From NCBI RefSeq assembly GCF_949628215.1, contig NC_134280.1, positions 50,742,621 through 50,806,620 on the forward strand: a stretch of DNA of 64,000 bases, given 5' to 3'. A program made the translations under genes and the position numbers. Each line of letters opens with the position of its first letter. Within the stretch, counting starts at the first letter, position 1. The notes under the pieces are model-generated. The model was not told the DNA's origin, ran no database searches, and saw only the letters and a list, made by a program, of their open reading frames with translations. Origin of the DNA: Phalacrocorax aristotelis. Its lineage: Eukaryota > Chordata > Aves > Suliformes > Phalacrocoracidae. Shown here in pieces: positions 10,501 to 29,000 of the stretch.

Positions 10501-13500
10501 GTGATGCTCACATACATGCTCCTAGTGTGCTGTAAAGGGGTTGTAGCAGCACTGGCTGGAGCAGAGCAAGGGCACGCATAGCACAGGGCATGCAGCCCCC
10601 AGCCTCAGCAGCCTTGGCTGGGGCTGGTACCTTGGCTCTGCTAAACCACAGACCCATACTTGATCCACAGAGCAAGGCTCACCTGCCCTAGGGGGAACAA
10701 AGCTGTGCATGGGGCCAGCCCCATCTGCCTGTCCCAGTTCCCAGCAGTTGCTGGTAGCTAGAATGTTTGCTGTCACACCATCCTCTCAGCAATGCTACCC
10801 CTTCCTACAGCACATCATCAAGTATAGAAGAGCACATGGAAAAAATAACAGCCCAGCAGCTGAAAGAAGCATGTCTGACCCCTTCCCAAACCATCTCCCA
10901 AATCCTACAACCACAGTGGCCGAGGAAGCCCGCAGGGCATACACCAGCATCCTTCTGGTAGTGAGGCAATCATGCTCACCTAACAGGACATTGGCATAAC
11001 AACAGCATAGAAGATAAACAAACCAGAGCTGAAACAACTTGGCCAACACCTCACTAGGAGACACAGTAGCTGGTCCCACCCGAGCGTCCCTACTCACTGG
11101 CAGCAGTTAAAAAGGAATCCCAGTGGGGGATGGAGATGGATTTGAAGGCACACACAAAGGCATGAGTCTGAGGGATTGGAGTCACTAAAGCCTGGCTTAT
11201 TTAGCCCTATTCTTCCCTGCAGTAAAACAGGCTCTTCCTAAGACACAGAGGAAGGTTAACTGTAAGAAACTTCCATCCTTGCTCCAAAACTGGTATGAGG
11301 TCCCTGGAGGTATGTGCAGATAGATGGGGTACAATACCACAAGCCCCTGTTTCCAATCACCCCATTAAGAGCCTGGGCCACTCTGGTGCCCTGAAGGCCA
11401 CTCAGCCCAGCCCCATACCAGAGCCCCACACCCTGGGGCTCACTCAGGCAGGCAGTTCCTTGGAGAAGCTGGTTCTTGGGTGGCTTTGCTTACTTTCATG
11501 GCTCCTGGTGGAGCCAAGGACAGGTGATACAGAAGTACTGCTCAGGCTGGAAAGGTCTGCAGTAGTGGACTGTACTGTAGTCCAGAAGGGAAACCTGGTC
11601 TGATCTGCCTTACCCAACTACACTGCAAGTGAGAAGGATGAGGCCAGCATTTAGCCAGGGCTGCTCTGTAAAACACAGCCTTTCATTCAGCTACCCCCAC
11701 CTCGCCTCTCAGCACTCCCTCCAGCAATAAGTGACTGTTGCCAGCTCCTGCAAACTCAACCCAGATGCTTGCCAAAGCCTTCAGGAAGCACCATGCACTC
11801 ATCTGTCTTGGAGCCACCATCTCTGCTGGCTTAGGAAAATGCTTCTGTGGAAGCCCTCACAGACCAAAAGACATGAGATCTGTTCCAGCATTTAATCAGC
11901 ATCTTTAAGCACTTGTAAGTGATTTTGTCAAGTTGACTCAGCTGTGATGTCTCTGGAGCCCCAGCCCTTCTGTAATAAGGTGTGGGGTGCTTGAATAATG
12001 TGGGAGACAAGAGCTTATACATCAGTGGCAAGACATCTGGACCTGACCAGACCAGACCTCCTCAGCTATTCCATCATTTAAGTACAGGTTCAGAGGCCAC
12101 TCCTCCACTACAGGAGATGCAGCCTCAACAGATGCCTGAAGCCATCTCAGAAGTGGTGTTCACACTTGCCCAAGATCCATGGCACAGCACCAAGTTTAGT
12201 CCAGCCTTACCATGACCAGCTGAAGAGATCACAGCAGCCAAACATGAGCTCATGGGCCCAAATATATCAAAAAGCTTACCTCTGTGGACTTACGCAGCTT
12301 CCGGCTATGCAACTAGAGCAGCTCTTCAGAATAACTGCACGTTCTGCTCACCTAAGCTCATGCCACAGACGCTGAACTGAGATGAGCAACAAAATCCTTG
12401 TCATAAGGGAAACGATCGCAGTATCTGAAAACCACATCTTCCAGTCCAGGTACTTCTAGAACAAATGTGCCTTACATACCTATGGGGAAAATCAACTCCA
12501 AACCCAGAAATTCCTTCTCCAGACCTACATTTACTCTAATGAAACTGTAACCTTGATATTACTTTCAGACTCAAGAAGTTCAGCTAGCAAGCAGAGGACA
12601 CATCATAAACTCATATACTGACCTCCTGCTGTCATGACCAGCAAGTTGCTATCCCTGTACCCAAATTACCAGCACCAAGTCAACAAGTGAAAACACCAAG
12701 TCCAAAGTAACAACTCCACCTGAGAGAAGTGATATGATCTGGTTTTTGCCTACCCCACAGATCAGATCAGAGCTGATGTAACTTACTGTGCACTGAAGAT
12801 CTATCGTGATTCTCCTGAAGCCAACCTCCTGGAACAAAGATGCAGTACTACATTAATACAGGATCAGTACATGATTTCAGAGGAAGAGCTGTGGTGTCAA
12901 GCTTTTAGCACCTCCTTTTGCTCCTTACCTACCTCCAACTTTCAGCATGGACTTGAACATTGAACTGAGTTGGGGTTCCTTGTGATCTTCTAATTACAGC
13001 AAAAAGCTAACCAATGGTGCTTCCAGCTCCTGAGGTGGCCACGTTACTGACCAGCACCATTTGACAAAGGGTCCTGGCTTCCTCCCTTCTGCTGGGTGCA
13101 ATCCACAAAAGGAATGAGATTGGTTTGAAATCTGCCAGACTCAGACCACCACCTAACAGCCAGGCCCTCCTAAGATGTTTGCAGTCTCCAGTTCCAGCTC
13201 CTACCTGCCTACTTGATTTCTGAAGTGGTGTCCTGTCATAGCACTGTTCTACCACCTGCACCAAGATGAAAGTGTATCCTGGCTCCTGAAGGACCTTTAG
13301 GTCCATCTGCAGAACCCTAGTGACTCCTAGCACATCTATGTCTGCTTTAGCCATACATAAAATAGGACTATAACAAGCTACCCCAGAAAAGAGACACTAA
13401 ATACCTGGAATCACTTCAAGTGTACAACAGATCAAAGCAGTGAAGTTTTAACTAGACTCTTCCACTGGGAAGAAAAGCCTGTCTGGTGCCTGATGGTGTA

Positions 13501-15893
13501 CTGCTAAACATAGACACTGACTGCTGAACCACCCACCATGAAACAGCTTGACTTCAGCACCCCCCAGTGCAACAGCCATGAAGAGTGGCCCAAGGAAGCA
13601 ACAGTATTCTGCAACTAGAAAACATTCAAACAAGGTATGTGACTTGACCAGACCCAGAGCTTTCCTGAGCAAGCTGGAAAACCTCACCCTGAGGGGTGCA
13701 GAAACCTCTCTTAAAGGGAGTCGCTTGTACTTTGGCTTCCTGCTCCTGACCAAACTGCTGAAGGACTCTCTATTCTAGCCAGTGCTGCTCTAGCACTCCC
13801 TCAACAAGACATGCCAGCTTTTTGCAACTGCAGCTGGTGCCTGCCCTGTGAAGACACCTCGCCCCTGGTACTCCCTGGAGCTCCTCAGCTTGCTCGATCA
13901 TGGCTCCCAGTCTTTGACTGTGGTTTCTGACTCTCAACCAGAAATAAGAAGATATTCTCAGTGGTTAGAGCCATCCAGAGTTCAGTCCTTGAGAGAGCCC
14001 CAAACACAGTGTTACCCCTCCTCTGAAAGCCTCCAGACAGAGCTATCCCATCCTTCACCAAGGGCCTGGTGTAGGATGGGATAAGCTCTATTACAGGAAA
14101 ATAGCACCAGGTTCCTAGTGCAGTAACTCTACCAAGCAAGGGCCCCCACATCAACCCATTCACTGACTGTTAAGGCTTTTAGTCATCTTCCAGAAGGACA
14201 AAATAGCCCTGCCCTCTGCCCTGCCTGCAATTGCACACAAGCTGCCAACTTAGGAACAAAACCCATACTTTCAGGCTTCACACTTGAAACAACTTAGGTC
14301 AGGAGGTTTTCTGGAGCCTCTGGTCCAGCCCCACCATGTAACACCAGACTCAGCATCTTCAACGCTCCTCCAGCATGAGGAGAGGCGCTGCTGCAAACAG
14401 CACATCCAGCTAAAGGCAGGGCAGGTCTTCCCTTGGGTAATATCTCCCTCTTGAGCTGGGATCAGCCCTTCTCCTATAGGAACTGGGTGCCAGTCAGCTG
14501 TAGCCAGGGTGGGGGCTGTGCCCCACAGCAGTTCAGAGCAGGCAGGTACAAAAAGCAAACCATTAGCACAAGTCCTCTCTTGCCCAGGCCAAAAGCATAG
14601 GCAGCAACTCCAAGCATCACTGGAGTTTAATTCTGCTGCTTTAATTCTGCTGCTGTCTGAGAGAGTATGAGGAACAGGACAGGAGGCTGCCTACATGGAC
14701 GCTGGGAACCCCTGGGTGGGCTGTGGCTTTGTGCTGGGGGTGACCAGGGTTTCTATACCAGTTTTGCTGTGTGAGGCATGTGACTTGCACTGCCCTCGCT
14801 GCTCCCAACCCCTGCTGGCTTCAGCTGCCGAACCCAGCACCTCTTCAGGCCTGGGCTAGCCCATGCAGAATAGCTCCCTGCCACACTCGGCTGGATCACC
14901 TTCCCCCTTTGATGCTCTTAATTCTGGATGCCAGCTAAATTAGCCTGTGCAATAGTTTGGGAGAGGGAAAGGCAGCGAGTGCCGAGCCACCTGCTGCACT
15001 GAGTGCTATGCCTTGTCTTGGCTCTGCAAGTGAAAGGCACATGGGAGAAGCTGGTCAGACCCCCAGCAGAAATCCCAAAGGAGCAGGGCTGAGCAAAGAT
15101 GGGCTTCCCAACAGATTAGCCCTTATCCAAAACACTCTCACCTGCTCTAAACCCAAGGACTGGAAGTCTGAATCCTTTAGTCTTAGTTGTTGAGCAGCCA
15201 GACAGCTGCCTGGAGTGCACGAGAGCCCTTCTGCTACATGCTCACCTGTAATTAAGCTGTGCACAGGGCAGACGAGGATTTGCATACCATTATACACTGC
15301 TGACAGACTGGAGCAGCCCAAGGCATATGTGCTATGCAGGTGTTAGTGTTAGCTAGGTGCTGGAGGGGAGCAGAAAGGCCTAATTCTACCTCTGGAGCAC
15401 ATATACATTTGGGAGGTGCTGTGCCAGAATAAGCTGCCTGGAAAAAAAAAACATCAAGGAAGCAACAAACTGGCACCAGCTGAGGTCAACCCAGCTCTCA
15501 GATCTCTGCCCCAGTGCTTCTTCCCTTCCAGGCATCATGCATCTGAGGCCACAAAAAAAAAATCCCACAAGGACTAGGCTGAAGGCAAAGCACCCAGGGG
15601 AGCACCGAGGACAGGCTGGGACTGGTTGCGTTCTTCCACCCCACCAAAACTTGGGGCCAACAAAGAGTTTCAGGTGGGCTGGGGGGGACAGAGACATGAC
15701 GATGACTTGCTAGAGACAAGACAAAGACAGCTCTTTCCCCGAAAGATACCCCACCCCAATCGCCTTCACAGTCTACAGCACGGCCTTGGCCCATGGAGAG
15801 CAAACAGTGCCCTTCCCTCCCCGCCGTTCCACCAGTGATCCTCCCAGAGCTCCAGCAGCTCTGGAAGGAGGACACAGCCATCAAGACGGTTTG
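7581..15893. other. Intergenic spacer between convergent USP6NL-like and HRAS genes
   Basis: About 8.3 kb with no recognisable coding exon, RNA gene or young transposon. The open frames are short and lack family similarity. It contains an A13 run at about 9168-9180 and a 14-bp perfect tandem duplication (TTTAATTCTGCTGC twice) at 14626-14653. Non-coding transcripts cannot be excluded. Confidence 0.55.
14626..14653. repeat. 14-bp perfect tandem duplication
   Basis: TTTAATTCTGCTGC is present twice head to tail, followed by a partial TG. It is a short local duplication with no visible function. Confidence 0.85.
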
Positions 15894-15913
15894 TCGAGAC
15901 CATCAAATAATAA

Positions 15914-15919
15914 TTTACT
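15914..15919 (-). terminator. HRAS: HRAS polyadenylation signal AGTAAA (variant hexamer)
   Basis: The minus-strand hexamer AGTAAA sits inside a block that resembles the human HRAS 3' end, followed by GATGGTCTCG and a T/G-containing downstream stretch. No canonical AATAAA is near. AGTAAA is a known functional variant. Confidence 0.7.
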
Positions 15920-16060
15920 GTGATTCAATCTGTGGCTTTGTACAGTTGCCAGGGTGGGAGGAGGCCAAAGGAGGAGGGGATGGGGAAAGAAAAAAAAGAA
16001 AAAAGTCGTTTGCCGCAGGCTTGTGTGAAGTGCGAGATAGTCCTTGGAGGGGGCTCATAC

Positions 16061-16103
16061 TCCTCTTTTCCTCTTCCTCCTCCTCTTCCTCTCCCCCTCC
16101 CCC
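16061..16103 (-). repeat. Uninterrupted purine tract in the HRAS 3'UTR
   Basis: On the minus (mRNA) strand all 43 bases are A or G, in GGAAGAGGAGG-like units. The plus strand is all pyrimidine. Confidence 0.85.
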
Positions 16104-16200
16104 TATACTCCTCCCCTGAATCTGTTTGCTTCTTCCTTCGCTTCACCTCTTTCCTTGCGGTCTGCACACTGGAAACCTCTCCAAGACACGGTCCAGTCAG

Positions 16201-18290
16201 CTGAAACCAGAAAAGGACACTCATTAGCACCATTTGCTGTCAGAACCAGCGGTGGCTATTTCCATTACCCACCCCTCACGTTTTGGGATCACTCTGCTAT
16301 TGCCCACAGAAGGAAACAGAAGGGCTACACAAGTCTTGGAGGTCTGGACCTGGCTCACCAAAGCATCTCCATGCGTGCTGAAGGGAACAAGCAAATGGTC
16401 TGTGGAGTGATGGGTGAGCCTTGGGCATCTCACCAGACCTTCTGCCTCTGCCCAAACCGTGTTATGGGAAGGGGCACTGTCTGGCAAGATCCTTCTCCAG
16501 GGATGATGGGAACCACAAAGTGAGTCCAGAGCAAATGGAGCCAAATCTCCCTCACTCCCTGGCCACACACCCACCCTTCTTCTCCCCAAAGCCCTGTGCG
16601 TCCTTGTCTTGCTTCTCCTTTTGTGCCCTGATGTTCCTCCCTCTCTGCTCTTGGCCACTGCAGCTAGAATAAGCTGGGATGTCTGGTTTCCAGTTTCTGC
16701 CTGAGTATAATAAAAATGTGGGCAACTCACAGGGCACGCTCTTAACAGAGGAGAGTGTTTCCAAGAGACTCCTTCCCACCCCTTCTTCCCCCTTTTTTTG
16801 AAAGCACTAAAGCACTGCCCACGCTGGTGCTGGGCACTGGGCTGTGACAGGGACTGGGTTCCTGGCAGTCAGTGTAGGGGAGCAGCAGCGTCCACCAAAC
16901 CCATGCCGTCAGCTGTGAGCCAGAGCAGGAAATGAGCCCAGACCTCACATCCGGAGGAAATGCTCCTGAACATCTGGAGGACCTGAACATCTGGAAAACC
17001 TCCCTTAGCAGTGATAAGTGCTGGGCACAGCATTCGGCTCAGGCCCCAGGAGAACTTGTGCGCCTCAGCTGGGAGTGCAGGGGTGGGGTGCTGAGGTGGT
17101 TTTTTGCTCATAGGAAGCAAAAGCTGCCAGCATTTTTTTTTCCAGGGAAGAGCTCTGCTGCACTCACAGCCTTTGGCTCAAAAAGCAACGGACGAAAACC
17201 AGCTGCCCACCTCCACCTGCAGTGAGATCCTCTTAACAGCATCTCCGGACAAAATGCACTACTTCTGAGAACTCCAGCAGTTGTGTGAAGGGCCAGTCTG
17301 GGTGCTTGGGAGACTCCCCAAAAGACATTAAGGGCAATGCCTGAGCAGGCTTTTCTCCCATATCCCAGTCTCAGGTGTCCCTAGATGTACATCTCCCATG
17401 TGCATTCATCCTCAATTGCCCCTCTGTCTACTTCTACCATGGAAGGAGCTGGTTACACAGCCAGATGTTCCTAGGCATTTGGCTTAAGGCCACCCAGCTC
17501 ACACCGGGACACCAATAGGAGCTCTCCCTCACCGCTATCCAGCAGGATTGCAATGATTTAAATAAACTCATCATTTAAAAAAAAAAACACACAAAAAACA
17601 AGGAACGAAACAGAAGAAAAACAGGCAAGTGAAAACAGACAATCTGAAAAACACTGTTTCTGGCTCCAGCACATACAATTTATAAAACCAAAACAGCCCC
17701 CTTATGGCTAATTCTCAATATTGCATCAGTTCCATATATCCCAGGGGATATATCTAATGCGGAAAACTCTTCTGAGGAACACAGGACTTTCACAGTGGGA
17801 CGGGTCTGCTCTGAAGCTTTAGGATGAGGCAATATACACGAGTGCATTAGGAGACAATGCGCTCACCCAGATCTTCAACTGAACTCTTCTAGGGCCAGTC
17901 TGGTGAACATGCAGTGTGCCACACACATTCAACACCAGTTTAACTCCTCTTTCAGAGGGGCAGCATGGGAAGGAGCTTTCCCGGGGAAATCACAACAAAA
18001 CACATATTTTTTTAAATTCAGTTCTGTAGAATTTTGTTCCGCAAAATAATGGGAAAAAGTAAACAATCCTTTCCTCCTACACACTTCCTCAAGAAAGTGG
18101 GAATTTTGACTTACCTATGTTTTGACAGAAAAATTCCATTTCTGTCACAAAGGTGTTTCATTAAAAAAAAAGGCCTGTTGCTGAAACTGTTTCTGCTGCA
18201 TTTGTTTGCAGACAATTGTATGTGCTGTCACTTCCTGCCCTGCTTCCAATATACCCCCACTGCACCCCACCTCCTGCTTCTGAAACTCAC
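16201..18290 (-). other. HRAS: HRAS 3'UTR intron
   Basis: On the minus strand, stop codon TGA is followed by CTG and then a near-consensus donor GTGAGT at 18290. A matching acceptor TTTCAG ends at 16201. The intron is about 2.1 kb. As I recall, human HRAS mRNA is spliced at the same place, just after the stop. No coding content was recognised inside. The gap between stop and junction is only 3 bases, too short to trigger nonsense-mediated decay. Confidence 0.72.
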
Positions 18291-18293
18291 CAG

Positions 18294-19141
<848 letters not shown>

Positions 19142-19301
19142 CTGTCTGGTTTTGGCAGACGTTTCTATGTAGGGGATCCCATAACTCCGGGCCAGGTCCT
19201 GTGCTTGCCGAGTCTCCACTGTCCTGGCTGGTAGGTCACATTTATTTCCCACCAGCACCATGGGAACATCATCTGAGTCCTTCACCCTCTTGATCTGCTC
19301 C
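19142..19301 (-). CDS. HRAS: HRAS GTPase, coding exon 3 (residues 97-150)
   Basis: This 160-base exon completes Arg97 (AG|G) and encodes [20 protein letters not shown] and onward to SAKTRQ. It contains two guanine-recognition motifs: NKCD (residues 116-119), which reads the base, and ETSAK (143-147). Compared with human HRAS from memory it has Pro at 121 (Ala in human) and Thr at 127 (Ser in human), both on the surface beyond the nucleotide pocket. Acceptor CTCTTGCAG and donor GTGGGAGG are good. Exon size and phases equal those of mammalian HRAS. Confidence 0.97.
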
Positions 19302-25758
<6,457 letters not shown>

Positions 25759-26051
25759 CTGCAAGGAGAAACATGGCCACCACATTAGGAGAGGGGTCCC
25801 TCCCCTCTCCCACCTGCTCTGCAGCAGGGCTGAGCAGTCAGCCCCCCTTTTCTGCTGGGAAATCTGCAGAAATTTACAAAGCATAGCCTCATTCCTTGGG
25901 TATTGAGTGTTCCTGGTGTTGCCTGCACGTCCCAGGAGCACCTAAATGCTGTGAGGTAGAGGCACCAAGGCTGGGACCCAGCATGCTGTAACACAGAGAC
26001 ACCTAATTCTGCAAGGCAGAGGTGAAGGGACACGCCCCTTAAGGTTTTAAT

Positions 26052-26077
26052 GTTTGTTTTGTTTTGTTTTGTTTTTT
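26052..26077. repeat. (GTTTT)n microsatellite
   Basis: About four GTTTT units followed by a T6 run. Confidence 0.85.
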
Positions 26078-29000
26078 AAGTTGCTTGACTTCAGTAGGGA
26101 TTGAGGATGGGACAAGGTAAACCCACTTCACTGCTATTCTGGATGGCAAAGAGCCACCCCTCACTCCTTGGGGTGAAAACCAGCAAGTCACCATCAGGGA
26201 TGCAACATGCTTCTAATGTAGCATTGTCAAACTGCCACCGCAGGGTACTCTGCTCCAGGACCACCCTGGTCTCTCATCTCAAGCTTGCAGATGTACCACC
26301 CTGGTGAGCCTGGCCTGGAAATGGGGATGGCCTGTGAACCCCAAGGGTCAAGGACTTTCTTACCGTCTTCCCACCCATCACACTTACTACCCTGGGAATC
26401 TGGCCAGAGAAAATTACACTTATTTCAGTGTCACCCCATACCGTGCCTCTAGGATCCACTGGTTTTCTTTTGCTTTTATAGTCCAATGCTCTGGGATCTC
26501 AAACATGAGATAGCCTCACCTAAAACTATGAAATTTGGTCCAAAAGTACAGCATGGAACTGCAGCATCCAGAGCTATTTAACCTAATACTCCCCACTAGT
26601 AAGTCATCAAATTGAATACAAAACTATGTTTACCCTGTGGTATGCTGCAATCCTTTAGCCTGACGGTCTGGATGCAAACTTCACACATTCCCTGAGCAAA
26701 CCTCAAGAGGTAAAGGAGTGTTACTGATAAGAAAACAGAGTACAGGCTGTGTAAATCAAAAGTAAACTCTAAAGTAACCCATTTAAGAGGTCTGGTTTTC
26801 CTGAAGTGCTCAGCACTGTCTCCAATTTGCCTTATCTCAAGATGGGCAGCTAAAATCTTTAGATAGATTTGAAAGCCTTGGCCAATGTGGTTTGGATGTC
26901 AGTGCCCACAGGAGCAGGGAAGAAGTCCCTGTCCCCCCAAATACACTGTTACCTCCATGTCTTCACTCTCAAGGCCGTGTTAAACCTCAAACAGCAGTGC
27001 AGCTTTGAGAGGGTGGCACATCCACAACCTCTGCCCATCCTCCAACTAACAATGGAGGATGCGCTGGCCATCGAAAGAGGGAGGAGGGCTGAAGAAGGGG
27101 CACCGCTGCTTCCACAAGATGAAGCTGGCATGCCCCACAGGGGAGCAAGAGATGTTGCTAACCAGGAATGATTAGGGTCGGGACAAGCAAACCACCCTTC
27201 TGCAGCATCCTGTACTTGCCATGGCCTTTCAGTAGGAGGAAATTCACAACACACACACCCCCCACCACCTCCTCCCTTGAATTTCTGCTCCAACTCCACT
27301 GAGAAAGAGGAACTTCAACTCAGGAAGATTACAAAACCCTGAAGGTTTAAATAGAAATCCACCCTCATTGGACTGCAACCCCTGCCCACTGAAAGTCACC
27401 TCAGGGTCAGACACTCATCCGCAGCCATCATGTGTGAGCTCTGGGGAAGCCACCCGAAACGCAGTGGTAGCGGGAAGATGAGCTCACAGTTCCGCTGGCC
27501 GGTCACCATTGGACACAGCCTGCAACACCACTGCACGGGGATTACACCCCCATGCCCCTCCCTGGACAGTCAGATCACTCCACCCTCCTCCCCGGGCTCA
27601 CCAGGCCCCTTCCCAAAATCCTGCAAGCTGGTACAAACTGTGCCAACAAAGGCCACTCTAGACCCAGTCTGCATCTGATGCAAAGTTAATGCAGCAAAGA
27701 TCTAATGGAAAGGAGGCCAGAACTTCCTGCCTTCAATCCCAACCTGATTGCAACCTTAAACCACTCAGACAATTCAATCACCCACTTGAGCTGGGAGCAG
27801 TCAGACACAACCGCCTCTTGCCAAAACCATTTTCTGAGCTGCTGTCTCAGTAGCAGGAAGGCAAACAAAACTCATGCCCTTCTCAGCATCCAGGATCCTG
27901 AAGAAGGGCAAGGGAGGGGGTGCAAAAGAGCAACCAGAGCACAAACATGATGCCAAGCAGGACCTCTGGTTACTGTGCTGTTCTTCACTGCTGGAGAAGC
28001 TAGAGGTTGTTAAACAGTGGAATAGTAGTGATAATGGGGGAAATTAGGTGCAAATAATGTGATAGCCTAGGTCCACATGCAGAAGTGCCACTGCTTCCCA
28101 GAAACATCCAAGAAGAAACAGCCAAGGAAGAGGTGCAGGTTGAAAGCAAGGCTACAGACACAATCTAAGCAATCACACTAATTGATCGTGTGTACATTGC
28201 TCTGCTCCATTAATGAACGCCCTCACATATATGAACTTCTCATATACACTGCTTCTCAGGGACATGAGAGATCCCCACCCCAGGCTTGTCATCTCTCTCG
28301 GATGGGAAGAGACAGTTACCATGAGGGATGGTGATGGGCTGAAAAGGGGACTGAGGAGTAAACACTGACTGACCATCTCTACCAACACTGCTGGCCAGAA
28401 GGGGATCACTCCTGCAGAACAGCTTCACAGCTAAACTCAGAAGGGTCTTGAAGGTCTGAAGAAACTCTGCAACGAGCTCCAATCTTTCATACAGAGCAGG
28501 GAGATCTGCAACCTCTAGCAAAACACACAGCAGCTGCAAATAAAGGCCTGCAGTGGCTATGATGGACCTTGCTCTGCATCTGGTGCTGATGACAGAGCAG
28601 CTGCCACGATGATGTTCAAGGGGAACTGTACAACCACTCAGGTCTATGGGACTTGCTACAGCAGTGAGAAAAGCCCAGGCTCAATATGGGGAGGATAAGA
28701 CTTGAGTCCTCAAGGAGGCGGTCCTTCCTCAGGACCACCCCAGTGGAAGGCACTGCTTGGCCTATCCCTTCAGAAGGCCCCCAGCCCACACAGCCACACC
28801 AACCTCCCTGTCCACACTGCAGCAGGAGGTGGGTACCGAGGCAGCCACCCATGACAGCTTAAGGCTCTTCCCATGCTCTGGACCCCAGCTGAGCCACTGA
28901 GCTCCACTGCACAGCGGAGGGGCAACCATACATACACCAGCAAGCCCTGCACGTTACCACTCCAGCCCAGAGCTTTGAGCTCTGACTCCTCCAGAGAAAC

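Larger units (their letters stand above)
15895..16200 (-). other. HRAS: HRAS distal 3'UTR exon
   Basis: On the minus strand a strong acceptor (CCTTTTCTGGTTTCAG) ends at 16201, and the exon starts CTGACTGGACCG. The exon includes a purine-only stretch of 43 bases (minus sense of 16061-16103) and then ATCACAGTAAATTATT. The latter matches, from memory, the end of human HRAS mRNA (ATCACAGTAAATTATTGGATGG), and the human 3'UTR also has GGAAGG-type purine repeats. The exon therefore looks like the conserved last exon, joined to the coding exon that ends at 18291. The 3' boundary is approximate, placed 15-25 bases after the AGTAAA signal. Confidence 0.75.

Noticed and set aside
15625..16233. Overlapping open frames on both strands near the HRAS 3' end
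   Set aside because: They arise from the pyrimidine/purine tract and lie in the inferred 3'UTR and flank.
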